The notes beneath the pieces were generated by a model, which saw only the letters and a list, made by a program, of their open reading frames with translations, was not told the DNA's origin and did not search any database. Position numbers and translations under genes: made by a program. From Flavobacterium sp. FEMGT703F (GTDB taxonomy: Bacteria > Bacteroidota > Bacteroidia > Flavobacteriales > Flavobacteriaceae): a DNA stretch of 64,000 nucleotides. The DNA is taken from positions 62,001 to 126,000 of the forward strand of contig PGCN01000012.1 of assembly GCA_002786385.1 (NCBI GenBank). Reading direction: 5' to 3'. This document shows, piece after piece, positions 17,244 to 24,336 of this stretch (within the stretch, counting starts at the first letter, position 1; the number at the start of each line of letters is the position of its first letter).

Positions 17244-17527
17244 TACAGTGAAATTATTCCTTCTATAGTTGATACTTCAATATACTTTTCTACCACGCTG
17301 TCCGGATTTTCCATCATCACATTCACCGACAAACTGGTGTACTTGCCGTTTTTGGACTGTTGGGTTTGGATTACGGCACCCATATTGTCGAAAGCATTTT
17401 CCACTTCCTCAATCTTCTTGGCATCTGTTGGCACTATAAACTTGTATAAGTACTCGTTCGGCCAAGTAGAAGTGTTCGCCAACTCCTCGCGCAATCTGAT
17501 ATAAAATTCTTCTGTCTTCTTGTCCAT
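17243..17527 (-). CDS. DUF493 (YbeD-like) family protein
   Basis: 94 residues with the YbeD/DUF493 ferredoxin-like alpha-beta pattern: WPNEYLYKFIVPTDAKKIEEVENAF, then KYTSLSVNVMMENPDSVVEKYIEVSTIEGI. E. coli YbeD is thought to be a regulatory ACT-like protein; no activity is known. It is the first gene of the leftward DUF493 / DUF4290 / murA unit. Confidence 0.85.
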   Translation of the reverse strand: MDKKTEEFYIRLREELANTSTWPNEYLYKFIVPTDAKKIEEVENAFDNMGAVIQTQQSKNGKYTSLSVNVMMENPDSVVEKYIEVSTIEGIISL

Positions 17528-17605
17528 TACATCAAAAATAAAGGCAAATATACAGTATTGCTTTCAGATTCTGTTGCAGAAATCCATCCGTTTTAGTTAT
17601 TTTTT

Positions 17606-17716
17606 TGAACGAAAGGTTCGGGCTTTATCGGCCTGCCGTATTCCCGCTTTCCATCTCGTCTGACAACGAGACTCCAATCGGGGTTAAGGGAGCCGCTTTT
17701 GGCACTTTGGGCATCG
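17606..17716. repeat. GC-rich structured intergenic block
   Basis: This stretch is visibly richer in G and C than its neighbours. It contains a nested fold: CCCG (17643-17646) with CGGG (17679-17682) closing a hairpin TCTCGT (17654-17659) / ACGAGA (17666-17671). It encodes nothing convincing and looks like a dispersed intergenic repeat of Flavobacterium, but only one copy is present in the window. Confidence 0.45.
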
Positions 17717-17763
17717 TCCGAAATAAAAAACCAAAATCCTTTTCAATATCCCATTAGTTTGAA

Positions 17764-17771
17764 TAAATTTG
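17764..17771 (+). promoter_or_regulatory. Promoter -7 box deciding the start of the P-loop gene
   Basis: TAAATTTG followed by CGCC, a full TAnnTTTG match in the usual context. Transcription would begin near 17778, which excludes the in-frame TTG codons at 17699 and 17759 as start codons. Confidence 0.6.
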
Positions 17772-17821
17772 CGCCACACGAGGCCAAAGGCCGACTGTAC
17801 GAAGTAATATTTCCAAAAATC

Positions 17822-18358
17822 TTGAAAAAAGAACTCATTGTCATCACCGGAGGTCCCGGCACCGGTAAAACCACCATCATCGATGCACTCATCGAACAAG
17901 GTTATGCGTGTTTTCCCGAAATTTCAAGACAAATAACCCTCGAAGCCAAAAAGCAAGGCATAGAACAATTGTTTTTGGAAAAACCACTGCTTTTCAGCGA
18001 ATTATTACTAGAAGGGCGCAAAAAGCAACACCAACAAGCCCACGATGATGTATCGGAAATTGTATTTTTAGACCGAGGCATTCCGGATATTTTGGCATAC
18101 ATGCACTACATAGGCGATAGCTATCCGGCGTTTTTTGACCAAGCCAGCCGCGAACATCAGTACTCCAAAGTGTTTGTTTTACCGCCTTGGGAAGAAATTT
18201 ACGAAAGTGACGAAGCCCGTTATGAGAATTTTGAACAAGCCAAACTCATCTTCGGACACCTTTTGGAAACTTACCAAAAATACGGGTACGAACTCATCGA
18301 AGTACCGCGCGGAAGTGTGGAAGAACGCATTCAGTTCATCTTGAACCAGTTGGTTTAG
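17822..18358 (+). CDS. P-loop ATPase/kinase (AAA_28 / NadR-like)
   Basis: 178 residues from a TTG codon at 17822. The frame is open back to 17699, but the upstream part includes GC-rich repeat sequence and a promoter box. The Walker A motif GGPGTGKTT starts 8 residues from the new N-terminus, as expected for this family. A later FLDRGIPDILAY motif resembles the catalytic/Walker B region of nucleoside-kinase-like ATPases. It is probably a small-molecule or nucleotide kinase; the substrate is unknown. It stands alone, divergent from DUF493, with recQ 94 bp downstream. Confidence 0.7.
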   Translation: MKKELIVITGGPGTGKTTIIDALIEQGYACFPEISRQITLEAKKQGIEQLFLEKPLLFSELLLEGRKKQHQQAHDDVSEIVFLDRGIPDILAYMHYIGDSYPAFFDQASREHQYSKVFVLPPWEEIYESDEARYENFEQAKLIFGHLLETYQKYGYELIEVPRGSVEERIQFILNQLV

Positions 18359-18415
18359 CAGTTTGATGGGTTAAAAGTGTAAGCTGTAGGTCAAAAAAAA
18401 TAAGTAGTTTTGAGA

Positions 18416-18452
18416 ACATACAACTTACAACATAGAACTTACAACAAACAAA
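18416..18452 (+). repeat. AACTTACAAC repeats in the recQ leader
   Basis: AACTTACAAC occurs at 18422-18431 and 18436-18445, and the second copy is followed by AAACAAA and the ATG. The phosphatase gene at 43118 has the same 10-mer at the same distance from its ATG. Confidence 0.6.
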
Positions 18453-20360
18453 ATGTCTAAACCACTCGAAATCCTTAAGCAATACTGGAAGCATACAGCT
18501 TTTCGAGAGCCACAAGAAGCCATTATCCAATCGGTATTGGCAGGAAACGACACTTTTACCTTGATGCCAACGGGCGGCGGAAAATCGATTTGTTTTCAAG
18601 TTCCGGGGATGATGATGGAAGGCATTTGCTTGGTCATTTCGCCTTTGATTGCTTTAATGAAAGACCAAGTGCAAAACCTGCAAAGTAAAGGTATCAAAGC
18701 CATCGCCTTAACCGGCGGTATTCACCAAGACGACATCATCAATTTGTTAGACAATTGCCAGTTTGGCAACTTTAAGTTTCTTTACCTTTCACCCGAGCGT
18801 TTGCAAAGCGACTGGATTTTGGAACGCCTCAAAAATTTACCCATCAATCTCATCGCTATTGATGAGGCACACTGTGTGTCGCAATGGGGACATGATTTCC
18901 GACCGGCTTATTTAAAAATTGCCCAACTCAAAGAATACTTCCCAAAAGTGCCTTTTTTAGCACTGACAGCCTCGGCTACACCGCGAGTGAAAGAAGATAT
19001 TGTTACACAGTTACAGCTGAATAATACTCAAACTTTCTCGAAGTCGTTCTACCGCGAGAACATCGCTTACATGGTGTTTGAAACCGAAGATAAATTGCAT
19101 TTGTTACAACAAATACTGCAAAAAAACCCACAGCCTTCCATAGTGTATGTAGGCAACAGAAAATCTTGTTCAGACATAGCCAAACAACTCGAAAGCTTAG
19201 GCTTTACGGCGGCGTTTTACCATGGTGGTTTATCGGCTAAAGACAAGGAAAAACAGATGCAACTTTGGATGACAGAAAAGGCCCAAGTTATTGTAGCTAC
19301 TAACGCCTTCGGTATGGGCATAGATAAGGCGAATGTAAAAACCGTTGTGCATTTGCACTTGCCGCAAAACCTGGAAAATTATTATCAGGAAGCCGGTCGT
19401 GCCGGAAGAAACGGCGAGAAAGCATTTGCAGTATTGTTGCAAAACCCTTCCGATATCATACATGCCGAAGCGCAGTTCATCAATGTTTTACCGGACAAGG
19501 CTTTTTTGAATACGGTGTTTTCAAAATTATGCAACTATTTTCAAATTGCTTACGGCGAGGGCATTGATGAACAATTTGGTTTCAATTTGCATCAGTATTG
19601 CACTAAGTATAACTTCCCTACACTAAAAACGTACAATGCATTGCAGTTTTTAGACCGACAAGGCATCATTACCTTATCACAGGAGTTTTCGGAAAAAATC
19701 TGGTTGCAATTCATTATCCCGTCCAAAGAAGTCATTCGCTACATGAGTTTGCATCCCAATGACGAAGCCATACTGCTGACCATTTTGCGAACTTATCCCG
19801 GGGTTTATGAAATGCAAACCGCTTTAAATGTTTCATTAGTCGCCAAAAAATCCAATCGTACAGAAACCGAAGTCCTTTCGCTCTTGCAAAACTTAAGAGA
19901 AAAAAACATCATCGAAATGATGGCTAAGAACAATGATGCTACCATTACTTTTAACGAAGTCCGCGAAGACGAACGTACAATCAATAGGGTTTCCAAATAC
20001 CTCGAAGCCCAAAACAAATTAAAAACCGAACAACTTAAAGCCGTCTTAGCGTATTGTGAAGACCAAAAGACTTGTAAAAGCAAATTGCTGATGGCATATT
20101 TCGGCGAAGACCAAAAGGGAGATTGTGGCATTTGTTCGTATTGTATCCATAAAAATAAGAAAACAGTAGCGCCGGAAACAGCCGCTGAAAAAATTGTGGA
20201 CTTGTTAAAGTTACAAGACTTTAATTCGAGAGATATTCAAAAACTCACCAAACTTCCCAAAGACGATGTTATCTTTGCCCTGCAAAAACTGTTGGAAGAA
20301 GAAACCATCAGCATTAAATCGAATAACCTATATTCGTTGATACAACATGATAATAAATAA
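18453..20360 (+). CDS. recQ: ATP-dependent DNA helicase RecQ
   Basis: 635 residues. Helicase motifs are in order: Walker A GGGKS (41-45), DEAH (137-140) with the RecQ aromatic loop CVSQWGHDFRPAY, then motifs V-VI (VATNAFGMGIDKANV, YYQEAGRAGR). Zinc-binding cysteines lie near residues 535-565 (CEDQKTC, CGICSYC), followed by a short winged-helix part. No HRDC domain is visible, so this is the short Bacteroidetes type. It unwinds 3'-5' in recombinational repair. Leader repeats precede it and a degenerate CACGGATT-type repeat follows. Confidence 0.92.
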   Translation: MSKPLEILKQYWKHTAFREPQEAIIQSVLAGNDTFTLMPTGGGKSICFQVPGMMMEGICLVISPLIALMKDQVQNLQSKGIKAIALTGGIHQDDIINLLDNCQFGNFKFLYLSPERLQSDWILERLKNLPINLIAIDEAHCVSQWGHDFRPAYLKIAQLKEYFPKVPFLALTASATPRVKEDIVTQLQLNNTQTFSKSFYRENIAYMVFETEDKLHLLQQILQKNPQPSIVYVGNRKSCSDIAKQLESLGFTAAFYHGGLSAKDKEKQMQLWMTEKAQVIVATNAFGMGIDKANVKTVVHLHLPQNLENYYQEAGRAGRNGEKAFAVLLQNPSDIIHAEAQFINVLPDKAFLNTVFSKLCNYFQIAYGEGIDEQFGFNLHQYCTKYNFPTLKTYNALQFLDRQGIITLSQEFSEKIWLQFIIPSKEVIRYMSLHPNDEAILLTILRTYPGVYEMQTALNVSLVAKKSNRTETEVLSLLQNLREKNIIEMMAKNNDATITFNEVREDERTINRVSKYLEAQNKLKTEQLKAVLAYCEDQKTCKSKLLMAYFGEDQKGDCGICSYCIHKNKKTVAPETAAEKIVDLLKLQDFNSRDIQKLTKLPKDDVIFALQKLLEEETISIKSNNLYSLIQHDNK

Positions 20361-20363
20361 TTT

Positions 20364-20430
20364 TCGCCACGGATTTCACAGATTAAAACGGATTATACAA
20401 ATCCTTTTGAATCCTATAATCTGTAGCTAA
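20364..20430. repeat. Degenerate CACAGATT-type inverted repeat
   Basis: CACGGATTTCACAGATTA (20368-20385) is a tandem of a roughly 9-10 bp unit. ACAGATTA (20378-20385) is mirrored by TAATCTGT (20417-20424), and GGATT (20390-20394) by AATCC (20410-20414). The unit resembles the TTCACAGAGA unit bounding the GxxExxY cassette, so it may be an empty or decayed relative. Confidence 0.5.
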
Positions 20431-20476
20431 AAAAATTAATACATAATAAAAAAGGACTCTGTTCCTGACATATACA

Positions 20477-21424
20477 ATGGAAAAATTACGCATCGTTTTT
20501 ATGGGCACGCCCGAGTTTGCCGTTGGCATTTTGGACACCATTATCAAAAACCATTACGAGGTTGTAGGTGTGATTACTGCCGCAGACAAACCGGCCGGTC
20601 GCGGTCAGAAATTGAAATATTCAGCCGTTAAAGAATACGCTTTGGATAACAACTTGAAATTGCTGCAACCTACGAACCTCAAAGACGAAACTTTTTTAGC
20701 GGAATTGCAAAGCTTGAATGCCAATTTACAAGTCGTAGTAGCCTTCAGAATGTTGCCTGAAGTGGTTTGGCGTATGCCGAAATTGGGCACTTTTAATTTA
20801 CACGCTTCGTTATTACCGAATTACCGCGGTGCAGCCCCTATCAATTGGGCGATAATTAACGGTGAAAGTAAAACCGGTGTGACGACTTTCTTTATCGACG
20901 ATAAAATCGACACCGGCGCTATGATCTTGAGCAAAGAAACAATGATTGGATCTGAAGAATCGGCCGGAGAATTGCACGACCGCTTGATGACTATAGGCAG
21001 TGAAGCCGTGATCGCAACTTTAGCCTTGATTGAAAACGGAACTGTTACTACTACTATACAAGTAGATAATGCTGATATCAAAACGGCATATAAACTCAAC
21101 AAAGACAATTGCAAAGTGGATTGGCACAAATCAGCTGCTGAAATTCACAATTTAATTCGAGGCTTATCACCTTATCCTGCAGCTTGGTGTTTTTTTAAAG
21201 ACAATGGCGAAGAATGGAACGTTAAACTATATGAAGCCAAGGTCATTTCAGAATCGCATGCCTTGCCAGTAGGTCAACTCATTACTACCAAAAAAGAGAT
21301 GAAAGTAGCGGTTAAAGATGGTTTTATTCAGATTTTGAGTTTGCAATTGCCCGGAAAGAAAAAAATGGCGGCGCATGAGTTGCTAAACGGCGTATCATTT
21401 TCCGAAAGAGCGCAAGCAGAATAA
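20477..21424 (+). CDS. fmt: Methionyl-tRNA formyltransferase
   Basis: 315 residues, normal length. The N-terminal formyltransferase domain opens with RIVFMGTPEFAVGIL and holds the catalytic set Asn107, His109 (FNLHASLLP) and Asp145 (DDKIDTG). The C-terminal OB-like tRNA-binding domain covers about 210-315. It formylates initiator Met-tRNA with 10-formyl-tetrahydrofolate. The tRNA-Met further downstream is of elongator type, so it is not the obvious substrate. Confidence 0.95.
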   Translation: MEKLRIVFMGTPEFAVGILDTIIKNHYEVVGVITAADKPAGRGQKLKYSAVKEYALDNNLKLLQPTNLKDETFLAELQSLNANLQVVVAFRMLPEVVWRMPKLGTFNLHASLLPNYRGAAPINWAIINGESKTGVTTFFIDDKIDTGAMILSKETMIGSEESAGELHDRLMTIGSEAVIATLALIENGTVTTTIQVDNADIKTAYKLNKDNCKVDWHKSAAEIHNLIRGLSPYPAAWCFFKDNGEEWNVKLYEAKVISESHALPVGQLITTKKEMKVAVKDGFIQILSLQLPGKKKMAAHELLNGVSFSERAQAE

Positions 21425-21469
21425 GGTCTGACACCGTTTTCAAAGAAAAAATCGCCAAAAAGCAACGGT

Positions 21470-21498
21470 TTATCAACAAAACCCCGAAGTTATCAACA
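21470..21498 (+). repeat. Second TTATCAACA pair
   Basis: TTATCAACA at 21470-21478 and 21490-21498, same orientation, 20 bp apart, upstream of the HU gene promoter. It is the same nonamer as the pair at 10111-10131. Confidence 0.45.
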
Positions 21499-21523
21499 AA
21501 ACCCTGAAAAAAACGCCAAATCT

Positions 21524-21554
21524 CTTGTGTGGTAAGGAATTCCTATTAAATTTG
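21524..21554 (+). promoter_or_regulatory. Promoter of the HU gene
   Basis: CTTG (21524-21527), a 19-bp spacer, and TAAATTTG (21547-21554), a full match to the -7 consensus. The start codon is 44 bp downstream. Confidence 0.7.
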
Positions 21555-21598
21555 TTATCATTAACAGAATGTTTAACCAACAATTAATAACTAACATT

Positions 21599-21871
21599 AT
21601 GAACAAATCAGAATTAATCGATGCAATTGCAGCTGACGCTGGAATCACAAAAGCTGCTGCAAAATTAGCTTTAGAATCATTTTTAGGAAATGTAGGTAGT
21701 ACTTTGAAAAAAGGCGGAAGAGTATCTTTAGTAGGTTTCGGTTCTTGGTCAGTATCTAAAAGAGCTGCCAGAGACGGAAGAAATCCACAAACTGGAAAAA
21801 CTATCAAAATTTCTGCTAAAAATGTAGTTAAATTCAAAGCTGGTGCTGAATTAGACGGAGCAGTAAACTAA
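21599..21871 (+). CDS. HU-family DNA-binding protein
   Basis: 90 residues from ATG 21599; ten in-frame codons upstream are not part of the conserved fold. MNKSELIDAIAADAGITKAAAKLALESF is the helical dimerisation half. GRVSLVGFGSWSVSKRAARDGRNPQTGK is the DNA-binding beta-arm with the conserved GRNP-TG motif. It bends and compacts DNA in the nucleoid. It has its own consensus promoter and a strong terminator, and a simple codon bias fits an abundant protein. Confidence 0.95.
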   Translation: MNKSELIDAIAADAGITKAAAKLALESFLGNVGSTLKKGGRVSLVGFGSWSVSKRAARDGRNPQTGKTIKISAKNVVKFKAGAELDGAVN

Positions 21872-21894
21872 TAAATTAGTACTTCTGATATATA

Positions 21895-21928
21895 AAAACC
21901 ACCTCAATATATTGAGGTGGTTTTTTTT
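21895..21928 (+). terminator. HU gene terminator
   Basis: AAAACCACCTCAAT and ATTGAGGTGGTTTT form a long perfect stem around AT, followed by T residues to 21928. Confidence 0.9.
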
Positions 21929-21995
21929 GTTTTTGTTAAAATCATTTGGATTTGTAAAAAAAATTTCCCAACTTTAATAAAATTTTTTGAAGGGA

Positions 21996-22556
21996 ATGAT
22001 TTCAGAAAAATTACAAAAAGGACAATTATTAATCGCAGAACCTTCGATTATAGGAGATTTATCTTTTAATCGGTCAGTAATTTTATTAGCCGATCACAAC
22101 GAAGAAGGATCGGTTGGCTTTATACTGAACAAACCTTTAAAATACACTGTTAAAGATGTACTACCGGAAATTGAGGCCAAGTTTAAAATTTACAATGGCG
22201 GTCCGGTTGAACAAGACAATTTGTACTTTATCCACAATGTTCCCCATTTGATTCCGAATAGCATTGAAATATCCAACGGTATATTTTGGGGCGGGAATTT
22301 TGAATTAACCAAAGACCTAATCAATCAAGGCTTAATCAAAAAGAAAAACATTCGTTTTTTCTTGGGCTACACCGGTTGGGATTCCGAACAATTGGAAAGC
22401 GAAATGCAATCTAACTCTTGGATACTGTCTAAAAACATCTACAAAAAAGACATTCTGGGAAAATCTTCTGCTCACTTTTGGAAAGAAAAAATTCTGGAAT
22501 TGGGTGGCGACTATCTCATTTGGTCGAATGCTCCCGAAAATCCTATTTTAAACTAA
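21996..22556 (+). CDS. YqgE/AlgH family protein
   Basis: 186 residues from ATG 21996; the frame also opens at a TTG three codons earlier. Family marks are KGQLLIAEPSIIGDLSFNRSVILL at the N-terminus, GSVGFILNKPL and the NGGPVE motif. No enzymatic activity is established for YqgE. The gene ends 4 bp inside the end of the convergent aminotransferase gene and no terminator is evident between them. Confidence 0.9.
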   Translation: MISEKLQKGQLLIAEPSIIGDLSFNRSVILLADHNEEGSVGFILNKPLKYTVKDVLPEIEAKFKIYNGGPVEQDNLYFIHNVPHLIPNSIEISNGIFWGGNFELTKDLINQGLIKKKNIRFFLGYTGWDSEQLESEMQSNSWILSKNIYKKDILGKSSAHFWKEKILELGGDYLIWSNAPENPILN

Positions 22557-23389
22557 GCTTGTATTGCTTGGTTTAATTTTTCCAACAACTGTTTGGCAAT
22601 TGTTTGCTCGAATTCCTTTTTCCGGTATTTAGTTACGGATTGGATACCTACAATGACATTGGTAATAAACAGCTCGTCGGCTTTTTGTAAATCGAAAGGT
22701 GATATAGGCTGTTCTAACACCTCAATACCATCCAATTCTTTAGCTAATTTTAGAATTTGCTTACGCATAATGCCGTTCAAACATCCTTCTGATATTGGCG
22801 GTGTTATCAATTGTCCATTTAACAACATAAACAAATTACCATAAGCTGCTTCGATTACATTTTTATCGTTATTTATTAACAAGCATGTATCGAGTCCATT
22901 TTCTTGAGCAAAAATACTGGCCGTAATTTGGATGAGTTTGTTATTGGTTTTTAAAGTTGACAACAACTGTTTAGGCACTATAAAATCTTTGTATAAATCT
23001 ACTTCAAAAGGTGTTTCACTTGCGGTATATGATTTTACAGATAAAGCAGAAGTCTGAATCACAAAAGAAACCTTATTATCAGTAGGCGTATAATAACCGC
23101 CGTCATTTCTAAAAACAGTTAATCTGACACGAGCGGAATCTTGAACACCTTGTTTTCTGACTAAAGACAGAATTTGTTCTTCAAGATATTCTAGGGTAAA
23201 ACTCATTGGGATTTGCATGCGTATGATGCGCATAGAAGCCAACAATCGGAAATAATGATCTTCGAAAAATAAAATTTGATCGTTCAGTACTTTCAGCGTT
23301 TCAAAAACACCATCGCCGTATAAAAATGAACGGTTGGATACTGACAGCTGTACTTCTTCCTCTGTTATAACACCATTAAAATTCACCAT
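22553..23389 (-). CDS. PLP-dependent class IV aminotransferase
   Basis: 278 residues of fold-type IV. SNRSFLYGDGVFETLKV is the phosphate/substrate-binding opening, Lys147 (LLSTLKTNN) is the predicted Schiff-base lysine, and NDKNVIEAAYGNLFML is the conserved Glu/Asn region. The family includes branched-chain aminotransferase, D-amino-acid aminotransferase and 4-amino-4-deoxychorismate lyase (PabC). The length and the lack of the long BCAT N-terminus favour PabC or a D-amino-acid enzyme, but I cannot decide. The gene is tail-to-tail with YqgE. Confidence 0.85.
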   Translation of the reverse strand: MVNFNGVITEEEVQLSVSNRSFLYGDGVFETLKVLNDQILFFEDHYFRLLASMRIIRMQIPMSFTLEYLEEQILSLVRKQGVQDSARVRLTVFRNDGGYYTPTDNKVSFVIQTSALSVKSYTASETPFEVDLYKDFIVPKQLLSTLKTNNKLIQITASIFAQENGLDTCLLINNDKNVIEAAYGNLFMLLNGQLITPPISEGCLNGIMRKQILKLAKELDGIEVLEQPISPFDLQKADELFITNVIVGIQSVTKYRKKEFEQTIAKQLLEKLNQAIQA

Positions 23390-23390
23390 A

Positions 23391-23424
23391 AAAAAACCCG
23401 TCTTGTATTTAGAATAAGACGGGA
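23391..23424 (-). terminator. Terminator of the START-like gene
   Basis: CCCGTCTT (23398-23405) pairs with AAGACGGG (23417-23424); the A-run 23391-23397 gives the minus-strand U-tract. It stops just before the aminotransferase start. Confidence 0.82.
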
Positions 23425-23447
23425 CAAATATAAGTTTTAAATAGGAT

Positions 23448-23840
23448 TTAGATAGAACCTATCACATGTTTTAAATCGGAGATTTGATTTTCCCACAATA
23501 ATTTGGACTCATCAATTTCATCTTCAAAAGCATAATCCACTACCATTAAAGAAACGTCTTTAGTGATTTCATCTTCTAAAATACGTAATTCAAAATAGTA
23601 ATCGGTGTCTTTCTTATTGTCGTCAACCCATTTGAATTTTACTTTTTCTCCAGTCTTTTTAGAGGCCAAACGTGCATTTTCCTCCACATCATCCCAAATG
23701 AACGTAAAAAATTCACCTCTGGAATTTACGTTATCGGCAAACCACTCTTGCAAACCTGATGGTGTTGAGATGTATTGATACAACAATTGTGGTGATGAAT
23801 TTACCGGAAACTCGAGTTCGTAACGTACTTTTTGATCCAT
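23448..23840 (-). CDS. START-like domain protein (SRPBCC superfamily)
   Basis: 130 residues from MDQKVRYELEFPVNSSPQLLYQYIS. A longer open frame to 23978 adds 46 hydrophobic residues over AT runs beside the tRNA promoter and is rejected. The pattern of an N-terminal strand, LLYQYISTPSGLQEWFADNV and a C-terminal helix fits the SRPBCC hot-dog-like pocket of the AHSA1/START group, which binds hydrophobic ligands or chaperone partners. This short Bacteroidetes form has no assigned role. It is a single-gene unit with its own terminator. Confidence 0.82.
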   Translation of the reverse strand: MDQKVRYELEFPVNSSPQLLYQYISTPSGLQEWFADNVNSRGEFFTFIWDDVEENARLASKKTGEKVKFKWVDDNKKDTDYYFELRILEDEITKDVSLMVVDYAFEDEIDESKLLWENQISDLKHVIGSI

Positions 23841-23925
23841 GCTTAAATAAATTTTTGGGAAATATATAGAATATAAAGTCAAAAAAAAAACGTTTTTTAA
23901 AAATAAAAAAAATAACCAATATATG

Positions 23926-23956
23926 TTTGCAACCAATGATTTTAATTTTATATTTG
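23926..23956 (+). promoter_or_regulatory. tRNA-Met promoter
   Basis: TTTG (23926-23929), 19-bp spacer, TATATTTG (23949-23956): the full Bacteroidetes consensus in both boxes, 28 bp before the tRNA. Confidence 0.85.
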
Positions 23957-23984
23957 CACCCGCATTCAGGGAATGCAAAGTCTT

Positions 23985-24058
23985 GGCGAGGTAGCTCAGT
24001 TGGTTAGAGCGCAGGATTCATAACCCTGAGGTCGAGAGTTCAAATCTCTCTCTCGCTA
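23985..24058 (+). tRNA. tRNA-Met (anticodon CAT), elongator type
   Basis: A 74-base cloverleaf. The acceptor GGCGAGG pairs with TCTCGCT, the D-arm is GCTC/GAGC, the anticodon loop is TTCATAA, and the T-arm is GAGAG/CTCTC. The first acceptor pair is a G-U and an A-C mismatch closes the anticodon stem. A tRNA-Ile with a modified CAT anticodon is the main alternative, but the D and anticodon arms resemble Bacteroidetes elongator Met. The 3' CCA is not encoded (the bases after the discriminator are CTA). Confidence 0.92.
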
Positions 24059-24066
24059 CTATTAAA

Positions 24067-24093
24067 GGTTCGGTATTTTCCGAGCCTTTTTTT
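24067..24093 (+). terminator. tRNA-Met terminator
   Basis: GGTTCGG (24067-24073) pairs with CCGAGCC (24080-24086, one G-U) and seven T residues follow. Confidence 0.85.
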
Positions 24094-24165
24094 ATTCTCT
24101 TAAACCCTTTCCTACACTTTAACCTTCAAATAATTACTGAATTGACCCTCATTGAATTGTGATCA

Positions 24166-24262
24166 TTTTGTAAGTTTTTTATATTATTTTAAATTAAAAA
24201 AATGTATTTCATCGATTTTATCTTACTTTTAATCGTTTAAAAAATGAATGTCCGTAGATTTG
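24166..24262 (+). promoter_or_regulatory. Shared upstream element and promoter of T9SS gene 1
   Basis: TTTTGTAAGTTTTTTATAT (24166-24184) is followed by TTTCATCG (24207-24214) and TTTAATCG (24228-24235), direct repeats 21 bp apart. The second repeat lies where the -33 box should be, and TAGATTTG (24255-24262) is the -7 box. The whole block is collinear, without gaps, with 27663-27732 upstream of the second large gene (57 of 70 bases equal by hand count). It looks like an activator-dependent promoter. Confidence 0.65.
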
Positions 24263-24336
24263 ATATATCAAACAAAAGAAATGTATTTAAAAAAATCATT
24301 TCACAATAAAATTCATTAACTAATCCCCCTACAGTT

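Noticed and set aside
17699..17821. N-terminal extension of the P-loop protein
   Set aside because: It begins at a TTG in a GC-rich repeat block and contains a promoter box; the conserved fold starts at 17822.
22229..22237. Perfect TTATCCACA DnaA box
   Set aside because: It is a single copy inside the YqgE coding sequence, expected by chance.
23841..23978. 46-residue hydrophobic extension of the START-like protein
   Set aside because: It is translated from A/T runs beside the tRNA promoter and is not part of the domain.
23985..24058. tRNA-Met as an integration site of a genomic island
   Set aside because: No duplicated tRNA 3' end and no integrase beside it; the XerD gene is a housekeeping type far away.
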